Assembly: GCF_027912495.1 (NCBI RefSeq)
Contig: NZ_CP115463.1
Coordinates: 4,406,729-4,470,728, forward strand
Length of the DNA: 64,000 nt
Source: Caulobacter sp. NIBR1757
GTDB taxonomy: Bacteria > Pseudomonadota > Alphaproteobacteria > Caulobacterales > Caulobacteraceae
Reading direction: 5' to 3'
Shown here: positions 20,108 through 28,061 of the stretch, piece by piece
How the letters are laid out: each line of letters starts with the position of its first letter
Numbering within the stretch: the first letter of the stretch is position 1
Made by a program: the position numbers and the translations under genes
Notes under the pieces: generated by a model
What the model saw: only the letters and a program-made list of their open reading frames with translations
What the model was told of the DNA's origin: nothing
Database searches by the model: none

Positions 20108-20276
20108 CTCCCCCATCGCAGATGGGGGAGTGGTTTTGGCGAGCGCTGCAAGCGAGCCAAACCGAGGGGGTCCCCCACCGTCGGTGGACCGCCAATCCCC
20201 GACCGCCGGCGCTGCCCCGCCTCCTGGTCCGTCGCTCACGCTCCGAACCGTCCTCCGCCCCCTCGCGGGGGCGGAG
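20108..20276. repeat. 169-bp inverted pair of double-hairpin repeats
   Basis: The left half is CTCCCCCATC/GATGGGGGAG (20108-20130), then a hairpin GGTTT..GGC/GCC..AACC (20132-20163), then a GAGGGGGT tail. The right half mirrors it: CCCC-rich tail, hairpin GGTCCG/CGAACC-like (20227-20249) and CTCCGCCCCC/GGGGGCGGAG (20253-20276). The loop sequence GTCGCTCACGCTCC is shared with the element at 38483-38644. It lies eight bases after the dnaN stop and could terminate transcription from both sides. Confidence 0.75.
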
Positions 20277-20284
20277 AGCGAAAT

Positions 20285-21406
20285 CTACACCCGCAGCGGC
20301 ATCAGGACATACTTCACGCCCGGGTCGGTCGGGTCCAGCACCAGCGTCGGCGAAGCCGGGTCGGCAAACCGGAACTCGGCGATCTCGCCGTTGATCTGGC
20401 CGGCGACGTCCAGCAGGTAGCGGGCGTTGAAGCCGATCTCGAAGGGCTCGCCGTCGTAGTCGATCTCCAGCTCCTCGACGCCCTGGCCGGCTTCCATGTT
20501 GCGCACGGTCAGGGTCATGCGACCCGTCTCGATGGCAAGCTTCACCGAGCGGCTCTTCTCGGCCGAGATGGTCGCCACCCGGTCAACGGCCTTGGCGAAC
20601 AGCTCGGCGTCCACCGTCATGATCTTCTGGTTGTCGCGCGGAATGACCCGCATGTAGTCGGGGAAGCTGCCGTCGATGACCTTGCTGGTCAGGGCCGAGG
20701 CCCCGGCGAACTCGAACCGCACCTTCTGGGCGCTGACCTGGAAGCCGACGTTCTCGCCGGCGTCTTCCAGCAGGCGACGGGCCTCGTTGATGGTCTTGCG
20801 CGGGATGATCACGCCCGGCTGGCCGGCCGAACCCTCCGGGGCCGGCATTTCGGCCAGGGCCAGGCGGTGGCCGTCGGTGGCGACGGCCCGCAGCTTGGCC
20901 TCGCCGCCGTCCATCACCGTATGGACGTAGAGGCCGTTCAGGTAATAGCGGGTCTCTTCGGTCGAGATGGCGAAGCGGGTCTTGTCGATCAGCCGGATCA
21001 GGTCATTGGCGTCGACCTGGATATGGGCCGACAGGCCATCGGCGCTCATCACCGGGAAGTCGCCGGCCGGCAGCACCGGCAGGTTGAACTTCGAACGGCC
21101 GGCGCTGATCAGCAGGCGCGGGTCCTCGCCCGAATAGGTCAGCGACACGTCAGCGCCGTCCGGCAGCTTGCGGACGATCTCGTAAAGGGTATGGGCCGGC
21201 GCGGTGATCTGGCCGGGCACATCGACATGGGCCGCGCCTTCATCGACGATTTCCATGTCGAGATCGGTGGCCGAGAAGCTGACCTGCTCGCGGTCGGCCG
21301 ACAGCAGCACGTTCGACAGGATCGGGATCGTGTTGCGGCGCTCGACGACGCTCTGAACGTGGCCCAGGGCCTTCAGCAGCGCGGCCCGCTCGATGGTCAG
21401 CTTCAT
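20285..21406 (-). CDS. dnaN: DNA polymerase III subunit beta (sliding clamp)
   Basis: The 373-residue clamp has three clamp domains. It begins MKLTIERAALLKALGHVQSVV and includes NTIPILSNVLL, the EMPAPEG region and the C-terminal YVLMPLRV with the conserved PMRL-like motif that binds the client cleft. It encircles DNA and tethers polymerase III and other clamp clients. The gene is monocistronic here, with grpE further upstream on the same strand beyond an intergenic repeat. Confidence 0.97.
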   Translation of the reverse strand: MKLTIERAALLKALGHVQSVVERRNTIPILSNVLLSADREQVSFSATDLDMEIVDEGAAHVDVPGQITAPAHTLYEIVRKLPDGADVSLTYSGEDPRLLISAGRSKFNLPVLPAGDFPVMSADGLSAHIQVDANDLIRLIDKTRFAISTEETRYYLNGLYVHTVMDGGEAKLRAVATDGHRLALAEMPAPEGSAGQPGVIIPRKTINEARRLLEDAGENVGFQVSAQKVRFEFAGASALTSKVIDGSFPDYMRVIPRDNQKIMTVDAELFAKAVDRVATISAEKSRSVKLAIETGRMTLTVRNMEAGQGVEELEIDYDGEPFEIGFNARYLLDVAGQINGEIAEFRFADPASPTLVLDPTDPGVKYVLMPLRV

Positions 21407-21555
21407 GTCTTGTCCGGCGTCACGGGCGAATCGGATTTACGCCCCCGACCCGCAAAGAAAGGTGACCGCCGACATTAACGGAAACGGCGCGGGACGGAAG
21501 GGGCAGGACCGCTTACCCACACCTGTGCGGCGAGATTTCGCGCGGACCTCACCTC
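21407..21555 (-). promoter_or_regulatory. dnaN upstream region with a GANTC site
   Basis: The 149 bases between dnaN and the repeat element contain GAATC (21428-21432), a CcrM methylation site, about 22 bases before the dnaN start. GANTC sites near replication genes are used for cell-cycle timing in Caulobacter. I see no confident -35/-10 pair. Confidence 0.35.
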
Positions 21556-21727
21556 TGTCATCCTTCGGTCCCCCGGCGAAGGCCGGGGGACCGAAGGACC
21601 CACCCGTCCGCCAGGCTCCTGGAGTCTGTCGTCACGCGCAGGCATCGGTGGACCGCGGCGGCCTCCAGGCGGTCCCGCCCCCACGGTGGGTCCTCCGGAT
21701 CGCGCTGCGCGCGACCGAAGGATGACA
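21556..21727. repeat. GTCATCC-family palindromic element, copy 1
   Basis: Termini TGTCATCCTTCGGTC and GACCGAAGGATGACA are exact inverted repeats, and each side continues through a hairpin to GGACCCAC or its complement (GTGGGTCC). The element is 172 bp and lies between the grpE stop and the dnaN promoter. Three further copies occur at 24298, 45908 and 48750. Confidence 0.8.
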
Positions 21728-21753
21728 GGGGAAGAGAACGACGGGCGTGCGCC

Positions 21754-22377
21754 CTAGGCCTTCGTGTCGATTGCCTCGCCCGACACTTCGCCGGTGCTCG
21801 AATAGGGATTGGGCGTGCCCGCCGTCTGTTCCGGGGCGCCAACGCCCGAGCCCTTGGCGGCGACCACCACCATGGCCGGGCGAACCAGCCGCCCGAACAA
21901 CGAATAGCCCGGCTGCAGCGTCTTGATCACCGCCCCGGCCCCGACCTCGTCCGACATCTGCTCCATCATCGCCTGGTGCAGATTGGGGTCGAACTTCTCG
22001 CCGGCCGCCGGATCGACCTTCTTGAGGCCATTGCGTTCGAAAGCTTCCAGAAGCTTCTTCTGGGTCATCTCGATGCCGACCACGAAGTTCTTCACCGCCT
22101 GGTCCGAAACATCCTTCGGCGCGTGGGCCGTGGCCTGGCCGAGGTTGTCGGCGGCTTCCAGCAGGTCGCGGGCGAACTTGGTGATGGCGTAGGCGCGGGC
22201 GTCGTTCACCTCGCGCTCGGCCCGGCGCTTGGTGTTCTCCGCGTCGGCGGCGTAGCGCAGCGCCTGGTCCTTCAAGGCGGCGACCTCGGCCTTCAGGGCT
22301 TCGACTTCGCTGTCGGTCGCGCCGAAGTCGATGGTGTCGTCTTCCTGAATCTCGTTGGGGGTCGTCTCGTCGGTCAT
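21754..22377 (-). CDS. grpE: Nucleotide exchange factor GrpE
   Basis: The 207-residue co-chaperone exchanges ADP on DnaK. An acidic N-terminus leads into the long dimerising helix (EVEALKAEVAALKDQALRYA, then AENTKRRAEREVNDARAY) and the C-terminal beta-domain with the signature PNLHQAMMEQ and LQPGYSLFGRLVRPAMVVV. The gene starts seven bases after the hrcA stop, so hrcA-grpE form an operon, the arrangement also seen in Caulobacter. Confidence 0.97.
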   Translation of the reverse strand: MTDETTPNEIQEDDTIDFGATDSEVEALKAEVAALKDQALRYAADAENTKRRAEREVNDARAYAITKFARDLLEAADNLGQATAHAPKDVSDQAVKNFVVGIEMTQKKLLEAFERNGLKKVDPAAGEKFDPNLHQAMMEQMSDEVGAGAVIKTLQPGYSLFGRLVRPAMVVVAAKGSGVGAPEQTAGTPNPYSSTGEVSGEAIDTKA

Positions 22378-22384
22378 ACCAGTC

Positions 22385-23455
22385 TCATCCGTCCATCATC
22401 TGGCCCAGCACCCTGGCGGTATAGTCCACCAACGGGATGACGCGGGCATAGTTCAATCTCGCCGGACCGATCACGCCGATCGCGCCCAGCACCTTCTGTC
22501 GGCCCGACATATAGGGAGCCGCGATCACAGCGGAACCCGAAAGTGAGAAAAGCCGCGTTTCGGCGCCGATGAAGATGCGCACCCCCTCGGCTTCCTTGAC
22601 CCCGTCGAGCAGGCCGATCAGCTGTTCCTTCTGTTCCAGGTCCTCGAACAGGCGGCGGATACGCTCCAGATCCTCGGCCGCGCCTGCGTCGATCAGGTTG
22701 GCCTGACCGCGCACGATCAGGGCCCGGGCGTCCTCCGCCCCGCCGCCCCAGGCGGCCAGGCCGTCGGCGACCAGGCGGGAGGCCACCGAATCCAGTTCCT
22801 GGCGGGCAAGGTCCAGCTCGCCCCGCATCTCGCCCCGCGCCTCGCCAAGCGTCCGTCCCTGCAGCCGCGAGGCCAGGAAGTTCGACGCCTCGGTCAGGGC
22901 CGACGGCGTAATCCCCGGCGGCAGGCGCATGATGCGGTTCTCGACCGCCCCGTCCTCCAGCACGATGACCACCAGGGCCCGGTCGGGGCCGAGCGCCACG
23001 AATTCCACATGCTTCACCCCGGCCTCGCGGGCCGGGGTCACCACCACCCCCGCGCCGCCGGCCAGCCCCGAGAGGATGGCACTGGCTTCCTGCAGGGCCT
23101 CCTCCATCGAGCCGCCCTTGGATTTCAGACGGCCCTCGATGGCGTTGCGCTCGGCCTCGCCGACATCCCCGACCTCCAGCAGGCCATCGACGAACAGCCG
23201 CAGGCCCGCGTGCGTCGGCATCCGGCCGGCGCTGATGTGCGGCGCGTTGAGCAGACCCAGCGCCCCCAGGTCCTGCATGGTGTTGCGGATCGAGGCCGGC
23301 GACAGATGCACCCCGCCCTTGGAGATCGTCCGCGATCCGACCGGTTCGCCGGTTTCCAGATAGCTCTCGACGATCCGCCGGAAGATGTCGCGAGCCCGGC
23401 CGTCGAGGTCCGACAGGCTGGGGGTTTGACCTATACCGGGGATCAGGGGGTTCAT
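22385..23455 (-). CDS. hrcA: Heat-inducible transcription repressor HrcA
   Basis: The 356-residue repressor binds CIRCE operators upstream of groESL. It has the N-terminal winged helix ([23 protein letters not shown], then [18 protein letters not shown]), a GAF-like middle and the C-terminal [23 protein letters not shown]. The natural start is ATG 23455 ([10 protein letters not shown]); the open frame continues upstream but without family similarity. It is divergent from rph, with 98 bases between starts. I see no CIRCE inverted repeat there. Confidence 0.95.
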   Translation of the reverse strand: MNPLIPGIGQTPSLSDLDGRARDIFRRIVESYLETGEPVGSRTISKGGVHLSPASIRNTMQDLGALGLLNAPHISAGRMPTHAGLRLFVDGLLEVGDVGEAERNAIEGRLKSKGGSMEEALQEASAILSGLAGGAGVVVTPAREAGVKHVEFVALGPDRALVVIVLEDGAVENRIMRLPPGITPSALTEASNFLASRLQGRTLGEARGEMRGELDLARQELDSVASRLVADGLAAWGGGAEDARALIVRGQANLIDAGAAEDLERIRRLFEDLEQKEQLIGLLDGVKEAEGVRIFIGAETRLFSLSGSAVIAAPYMSGRQKVLGAIGVIGPARLNYARVIPLVDYTARVLGQMMDG

Positions 23456-23553
23456 GGCTTTCCATATAGGGCCGGTGGACGCCGACCGCCGCATACAGGA
23501 TAAGCGGCCACCTTCGGCGCGCAAGCCGCGCCCTCCGTTATTGCAGGACCGAT

Positions 23554-24270
23554 ATGCGCCCCTCGAACCGCGTCCCCGACCAGCTTCGCCAGATCACCCT
23601 GGAGACCGCCGTCAACCGCTATGCCGAGGGCAGCTGTCTGATCACGGCCGGCCACACCAAGGTTCTGGTCACCGCCAGCATCGAGACCGGCGTCCCCGGC
23701 TGGATGCGCGGCAAGGGGGCCGGCTGGGTCACGGCCGAGTACGGCATGCTGCCGCGCGCCACCCACACCCGCGGCCGCCGCGAGGCCGCCGCCGGCAAGC
23801 AGTCGGGCCGCACCCAGGAAATCCAGCGGCTGATCGGCCGCTCCCTGCGCGCCGTGGTCGACATGAAGGCCCTGGGCGAGCGCCAGATCGTCCTCGACTG
23901 CGACGTCATCCAGGCCGACGGCGGCACCCGCACGGCCTCGATCACCGGCGCCTGGGTGGCCCTGCGGCTGGCCACCAAATACCTGCTCGACGAAGGCGTC
24001 CTGACCACCGACCCCATCATCGACCAGGTGGCGGCGGTGTCCTGCGGCGTGTTCGAGAACACCCCCGTCCTCGACCTCGACTACGAGGAGGACTCGGCGG
24101 CCGAGGCCGACTGCAACTTCGTCCTGACCGGGGCCGGCGACATCGTCGAAATCCAGGCGACCGGCGAGAAGCGGGGTTTTACCCGGGCGGAATTCGAGAG
24201 CCTGTACGGCCTGGCGGAGAAGGGCATCGGCGAGCTGTTCGCCATGCAGCGGGCGGCCTGCGGGCTGTAG
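23554..24270 (+). CDS. rph: Ribonuclease PH
   Basis: The 238-residue phosphorolytic exoribonuclease trims tRNA 3' ends. The N-terminal [17 protein letters not shown], the phosphate-binding [17 protein letters not shown] and the signature [17 protein letters not shown] are intact, as is [15 protein letters not shown] near the C-terminus. It begins a short rightward unit ending at the palindromic element at 24298. The hrcA-rph divergent arrangement is common in alphaproteobacteria. Confidence 0.97.
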   Translation: MRPSNRVPDQLRQITLETAVNRYAEGSCLITAGHTKVLVTASIETGVPGWMRGKGAGWVTAEYGMLPRATHTRGRREAAAGKQSGRTQEIQRLIGRSLRAVVDMKALGERQIVLDCDVIQADGGTRTASITGAWVALRLATKYLLDEGVLTTDPIIDQVAAVSCGVFENTPVLDLDYEEDSAAEADCNFVLTGAGDIVEIQATGEKRGFTRAEFESLYGLAEKGIGELFAMQRAACGL

Positions 24271-24297
24271 CCGACACCCCACCGCCGCCACCACCAC

Positions 24298-24441
24298 CGT
24301 CGTCATCCTCGGGCTCGTCCCGAGGACCCATTCGTCCGCGTGGCGTTAGCGGTACGGGGATGGGGCTGATGTCAAAGCAACTCACGGCCGTTCGCGGCGG
24401 CTGAACAATGGGTCCTCGGGACAAGCCCGAGGATGACGACG
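24298..24441. repeat. GTCATCC-family palindromic element, copy 2
   Basis: The 35-bp ends (24298-24332 and 24407-24441) are inverted repeats with a single mismatch. They read CGTCGTCATCC, then a CTCGGG/CCCGAG hairpin, then GGACCCATT. The 74-bp centre has no gene. The copy sits between the convergent rph and HTH genes and can act as a bidirectional terminator. Confidence 0.85.
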
Positions 24442-24469
24442 TTTGGGGGCGCCGGGGAGCGGAGGCCCC

Positions 24470-24706
24470 CTACTCCAGCTCGTCATCCCCCCAGTCGCTC
24501 GGCCCCGGCTCGAAGCTCAGGATATCCCCCGGCTGGCAGCCCAGCTCGCGGCACAGCGCATCGAGGGTCGAGAACCGGATCGCCCGAGCCTTGCCGGTCT
24601 TCAGGATCGACAGGTTGGCGATGGTGACGCCGACGCGGTCGGCCAGTTCGGTGAGCGACATGCGGCGTTCGAGCAGCACGCGGTCGAGGCGGACGTGAAT
24701 AGCCAT
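24470..24706 (-). CDS. Cro/CI-type HTH regulator (YozG-like)
   Basis: The 78-residue protein is almost wholly one HTH_3 domain: LDRVLLERRMSLTELADRVG, then VTIANLSILKTGKARAI and a helix STLDALCRELGCQPGDIL. It has an acidic tail. It follows the DUF2975 gene by seven bases, a pairing seen widely (YoaS/YozG type), in which the small regulator probably controls the operon. No effector domain is present. Confidence 0.9.
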   Translation of the reverse strand: MAIHVRLDRVLLERRMSLTELADRVGVTIANLSILKTGKARAIRFSTLDALCRELGCQPGDILSFEPGPSDWGDDELE

Positions 24707-24713
24707 GTGAGCC

Positions 24714-25241
24714 TCAGATCGTCAGTTCGGCTTCGCCGCGCAGGCGGGCGCCCTCGCGGAACACCTCGGCCAGCACAAAGACGACCATGACGGAAAACCA
24801 GGTGGTCAGGCTCCAGCCGCCGTTGTCCCGGTCGACCTCGGGGGCCAGCAGGGCGACCGCGCCCCAGAAGATCCACTTGCCGAGCTCCAGCCCCGCCAGG
24901 ATCAGTCCGATCAGGCGCAGGCGGCCGATGTTGTCGGGATGGAAGGGGTCGCCGGAGGTGAGCGTCTGGCCGATGCGGCGCAGGTTGCCGACGATGAGGT
25001 TGATGCCGGTGAAATAGAGCGATCCGGCGAACAGGCCGGCGGCCAGGACGGGCGCCCTCTGGCTCAGGTCGCCGAGCGCGGGCAGGTCTATCTGGTCGAT
25101 GATGTCGGTGTTGAAGCTGAGCAGCAGGATGGCGATACCGGCCACGGCAAAGCCGCCGATCACCGCCCAGAGCACATACCAGGTCACGTCCAGAATGATC
25201 TTGAGCAGGCTCGATACCGAGCCGGGTCCCAATGTTCGCAT
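24714..25241 (-). CDS. DUF2975 family membrane protein
   Basis: The 175-residue protein has four transmembrane helices (about residues 10-37, 59-79, 101-123 and 142-160) and ends with the family-typical VMVVFVLAEVFREGARLRGE. ATG 25241 (MRTLGPGSVSS) gives the usual length; the open frame extends 37 residues further without similarity. It is cotranscribed with the HTH gene that follows. The role of DUF2975 is unknown. Confidence 0.85.
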   Translation of the reverse strand: MRTLGPGSVSSLLKIILDVTWYVLWAVIGGFAVAGIAILLLSFNTDIIDQIDLPALGDLSQRAPVLAAGLFAGSLYFTGINLIVGNLRRIGQTLTSGDPFHPDNIGRLRLIGLILAGLELGKWIFWGAVALLAPEVDRDNGGWSLTTWFSVMVVFVLAEVFREGARLRGEAELTI

Positions 25242-25366
25242 CAGCGTGACATCCCTGAGCAGTCGTAAATCCGTACCCGGCCGGGCCTGCAGCCCGCCGA
25301 TTCCGATCGCATCCGGATCGGTCGGCGAGCATGCCTCGGCGACGGGCCTCAAGGAAGGGCCGCCGA

Positions 25367-25483
25367 CTACAAGGATTGGGCGACGAAGGTGTAAGCGGCC
25401 AGCGGCATCACCAGCACGACGGCGGTATAGACCAGGGCGACCGCGACGCGATCCACGATGGAAGTCATTTTTCCGAAAGCCAT
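25367..25483 (-). CDS. 38-residue single-span membrane peptide
   Basis: The short gene encodes MAFGKMTSIVDRVAVALVYT followed by a hydrophobic stretch to the end, one transmembrane helix with a short cytoplasmic N-terminus. ATG 25483 follows AGAGGGA by eight bases, a good ribosome-binding site, which supports translation despite the length. It lies upstream of DUF2975 on the same strand, beyond 125 bases with no other gene, and downstream of the AT-rich palindromes at 25571-25613. Confidence 0.6.
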   Translation of the reverse strand: MAFGKMTSIVDRVAVALVYTAVVLVMPLAAYTFVAQSL

Positions 25484-25570
25484 TTGAACAGTCCCTCTTT
25501 GGTTTGTGGGGAGCGGCGGAAGCGCCGTTCCATGAGTGAGGGTGTAGGACCGCATCGCTTTTCGATCAAA

Positions 25571-25613
25571 TTACATATCGTTTAACGATATTAAACTCAT
25601 GTAACATAGTTAC
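25571..25613. promoter_or_regulatory. AT-rich nested palindromes in a divergent promoter region
   Basis: Perfect palindromes ATATCGTTTAACGATAT (25575-25591) and GTAACATAGTTAC (25601-25613) lie side by side, and TTACAT (25571-25576) with ATGTAA (25599-25604) form a third, enclosing pair. The stretch is strikingly AT-rich for this genome. It lies between the leftward peptide gene at 25483 and the rightward cytochrome c gene at 25719, so it is a likely operator. Confidence 0.55.
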
Positions 25614-25718
25614 CGCCCGTTCATGCCTCCGCGCGGTTCCTCCCCTTCACGGGGAGGGAGGTTGTGGCGGGCGTCTACTTCCTCCAAGTAGGAGGGGCCG
25701 ACCTTGCTGGAGACTCCC

Positions 25719-26072
25719 ATGCGCGTTCTGCTGACCGCCTCCATCGTCCTGACCGCCCTTGCCGGCGCCGCTTCGGCCCAGGACGGCGCCGCCCTGTTCA
25801 ACGCCCAGTGCAAGAGCTGCCACACCCTGACCGCCGCCAACAGTCCGGCCGGACCGAGCCTCAAGGGCGTGGCGGGCCGCAAGATCGCCGGCGCGCCGGG
25901 CTACGCCTACTCCAAGGCTCTGAGCGCCAAGGGCGGAACCTGGACCGATGGCCAGCTGGACGCCTATCTGGCCGGCCCGGCGACCTTCGCGCCGGGCACC
26001 AAGATGTTCAACAAGGTCGCCGATCCCAAGGCGCGGGCCGCCATCGTCGCCTATCTGAAGACCCAGAAATGA
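25719..26072 (+). CDS. Class I cytochrome c, periplasmic
   Basis: The 117-residue precursor has a signal peptide (MRVLLTASIVLTALAGAASA), one haem-binding motif CKSCH at mature residue about 17, and the distal ligand methionine in GTKMF. The length and TKMFNKVADPKARAAIVAYL end match the small cytochrome c2/c550 type, an electron carrier of the periplasm. ATG 25719 follows GGAG by six bases. Its stop overlaps the next start (ATGA), the first of three such overlaps in this run. Confidence 0.94.
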   Translation: MRVLLTASIVLTALAGAASAQDGAALFNAQCKSCHTLTAANSPAGPSLKGVAGRKIAGAPGYAYSKALSAKGGTWTDGQLDAYLAGPATFAPGTKMFNKVADPKARAAIVAYLKTQK

Positions 26073-26476
26073 CCCCGAGACTGGCCGCCCTGCTGATCGG
26101 ACCGCTGCTGCTGGCCGCCTGCGCCAGCACGGACGGCCCGCGCGCGAGCCGCCCCATCCCGCCGGCCTCGGCGCCGACCACGGCCTCCAGGCCGGCCCTG
26201 CCGCCGGCCGCCAAGTCGGCCCTGGCCGCGCCGGGCACCAACGCCGACAGCCTGGTCTACCGCTGCGCCGGCGGCAAACGCTTCACCGCCGCCTGGGGCC
26301 TGCCCGGCGACCGGGTCAAGGTGACGGCCGGCGGGACCAGCCAGCTTCTCGCGGCCCGGCCCGCCGCCTCCGGCGCCCGCTATGGCGAAGGCCCGTTCCA
26401 GATCTGGGGCAGGGGCGATGAGGCCATGCTCGAAGGCTTCCCGGGCGGACCCTATACGGGCTGCCGGACCGACTGA
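26069..26476 (+). CDS. MliC-type lysozyme inhibitor lipoprotein
   Basis: The 135-residue product has a lipoprotein signal (LLIGPLLLAACAS) and, after a proline-rich linker, a domain of about 70 residues. It reads VYRCAGGKRFTAAW, then SGARYGEGPFQIWGRGDEAML and PYTGC at the end. The SGARY...FWGKG-like motif and the first and last cysteines are those of MliC/PliC inhibitors of C-type lysozyme, usually in the outer membrane. It overlaps the cytochrome c and siroheme genes at both ends. Confidence 0.75.
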   Translation: MTPRLAALLIGPLLLAACASTDGPRASRPIPPASAPTTASRPALPPAAKSALAAPGTNADSLVYRCAGGKRFTAAWGLPGDRVKVTAGGTSQLLAARPAASGARYGEGPFQIWGRGDEAMLEGFPGGPYTGCRTD

Positions 26477-27369
26477 TGGACGCCTTCCCCGCCTTCTTCC
26501 CCCTCGAGGGCCGCCGCATCGTCATCGCCGGAACCGGCGAGGCGGCCGAGGCCAAGGCGCGGCTGTTCGAGGGCAGCCCGGCCCAGATCGTGCGGCTGGA
26601 CGGCAGCCAGGCCTTCCTGGTCGGGGCCTACGGCGGCGCCCTGCTGGCCTTCATCACCGGCGATGACCTGTTCATACAGGCGGCGGCGGGCGCGGCCCGG
26701 GCCGCTGGTTGTCTGGTCAATGTCGTCGACCGGCCCGAGCTCTGCGACTTCAACACCCCCGCCGTCATCGACCGGGGCGCCGTGGTCGCCGCCGTCGGCA
26801 CCACCGGCGCGGCGCCCATGCTGGCCAGCCTGCTGCGCAACGACCTGGAGGCCCGGGTGCCGCCCGGCGCCGGCCGGGTGGCCGTTCTGCTGCGCAAGAT
26901 GCAGAGCGAGGTGCGCGCCGCCTATCCCGACCTCGTCGCCCGCCGCGCCTTCCTGCGCTCGGTCCTGTCGGGCGAGGCGGCCAACGCGGCCATGGCCGGC
27001 GACATGCCGCGCGCCGAGGCCCTGCTGCGGGCCCACATCGGCCGGGGCGATGGGCCGATCGGGCGACTGACCTTCGTGGCCGGCCGCGGCCCCGGCGACC
27101 TGCTCACCCTGCGGGCCTCCCGGGCCCTGGCCGAGGCCGACGTCATCTGCGCGGATGAAGACGCCGATCCTTCCGTGCTCGCCCTGGCGCGCCGCGACGC
27201 CGGCCGCCTGACCCCCGATCAGTGCGATCCGAAATCCCTGGCCGCCCTGGTCCGCGCCGGCCGCCAGGTGGTGCGCATCATCACCCGCGCCCCGGAGGTC
27301 TCGACCCTGCGGGCCCTGGCCGCCGAGGATGTCATCGTCGAGGTGATGCTGGCGGCCCCCGGAACCTGA
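26476..27369 (+). CDS. Siroheme synthase, CysG N-terminal part with short methyltransferase remnant
   Basis: The 297-residue protein starts with the Met8-type dehydrogenase/ferrochelatase module: NAD-binding IVIAGTGEAAEAKARLF, NVVDRPELCDFNTPAVIDRG and the dimerisation region to about residue 195. From residue about 195, RLTFVAGRGPGDLLTLRASR resembles the start of the uroporphyrinogen-III methyltransferase domain. It ends after 100 residues, far short of the full CysG length of about 457. It probably makes siroheme from precorrin-2 only; the methyltransferase must be elsewhere. Its start shares one base with the preceding stop (TGATG). Confidence 0.8.
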   Translation: MDAFPAFFPLEGRRIVIAGTGEAAEAKARLFEGSPAQIVRLDGSQAFLVGAYGGALLAFITGDDLFIQAAAGAARAAGCLVNVVDRPELCDFNTPAVIDRGAVVAAVGTTGAAPMLASLLRNDLEARVPPGAGRVAVLLRKMQSEVRAAYPDLVARRAFLRSVLSGEAANAAMAGDMPRAEALLRAHIGRGDGPIGRLTFVAGRGPGDLLTLRASRALAEADVICADEDADPSVLALARRDAGRLTPDQCDPKSLAALVRAGRQVVRIITRAPEVSTLRALAAEDVIVEVMLAAPGT

Positions 27370-28061
27370 TGCTGGGTCTCACCGCGCAGGATCTGGAGAT
27401 CGTCCTGCTGTCGCTGCGGGTGGCGGCCGTCGCCACCCTCTTCGCCCTGCCGCTGGCCTTCGCCGTCGCCTGGGCCCTGGCCCGGGGCCGGTTCTGGGGC
27501 CGGGGCCTGCTCGACGCCCTGGTCCATCTGCCGCTGGTGCTGCCGCCGGTGGCGACGGGCTATGCGCTGCTGCTGCTGCTCGGCCGCCAGGGCCTGCTCG
27601 GCGCGCCGCTGTCCAAGCTCGGCATCGTGCTGGCTTTCGACTGGACCGGCGCCGCCCTGGCCGCCGCCGTCATGGCCTTTCCGCTGATGGTCCGGCCCAT
27701 CCGCCTGTCCATCGAGGCCATCGACCCCCAGGTCGACCAGGCCGCCCGCACCCTGGGGGCCGGAACCTGGGCGCGGCTGACCCGGCTGACCCTGCCCCTG
27801 GCCCTGCCCGGGATCGCCGCCGGGGCCGTGCTGGGATTCGCCAAGGCGCTTGGCGAGTTCGGGGCCACCATCACCTTCGCCGCCGCCATTCCGGGCGTCA
27901 GCCTGACCCTGCCCTCGGCCATCTACCAGGCCATCCAGACCCCCGGCGCCGAACAGCGGGCCGCAGCGCTCTGCCTGGTGGCGGCGCTGATCGCGGTGAC
28001 GGCGGTGATCGGCGCGGACGCGCTGACCCGGTGGGCGCTGAAACGGGCCGGCGGCGCCTAG
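27369..28061 (+). CDS. modB: Molybdate ABC transporter permease
   Basis: The 230-residue protein has six membrane helices and the EAA-type coupling loop (DQAARTLGAGTWARLTRLTL). ALGEFGATITFAAAIPG is the ModB signature, and an IYQAIQTPG stretch follows. It would pass molybdate across the inner membrane with ModA and ModC, neither of which is in the window. Its ATG overlaps the siroheme synthase stop (TGATG). The 3' end shares CTAG with the convergent symporter gene. Molybdate supply fits the YdeP-type molybdoenzyme at 39491, though the two are 11 kb apart. Confidence 0.88.
   Translation: MLGLTAQDLEIVLLSLRVAAVATLFALPLAFAVAWALARGRFWGRGLLDALVHLPLVLPPVATGYALLLLLGRQGLLGAPLSKLGIVLAFDWTGAALAAAVMAFPLMVRPIRLSIEAIDPQVDQAARTLGAGTWARLTRLTLPLALPGIAAGAVLGFAKALGEFGATITFAAAIPGVSLTLPSAIYQAIQTPGAEQRAAALCLVAALIAVTAVIGADALTRWALKRAGGA

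Noticed and set aside
23456..23553. CIRCE operator between hrcA and rph
   Set aside because: No 9-bp TTAGCACTC-type inverted repeat could be found in the 98-base gap.
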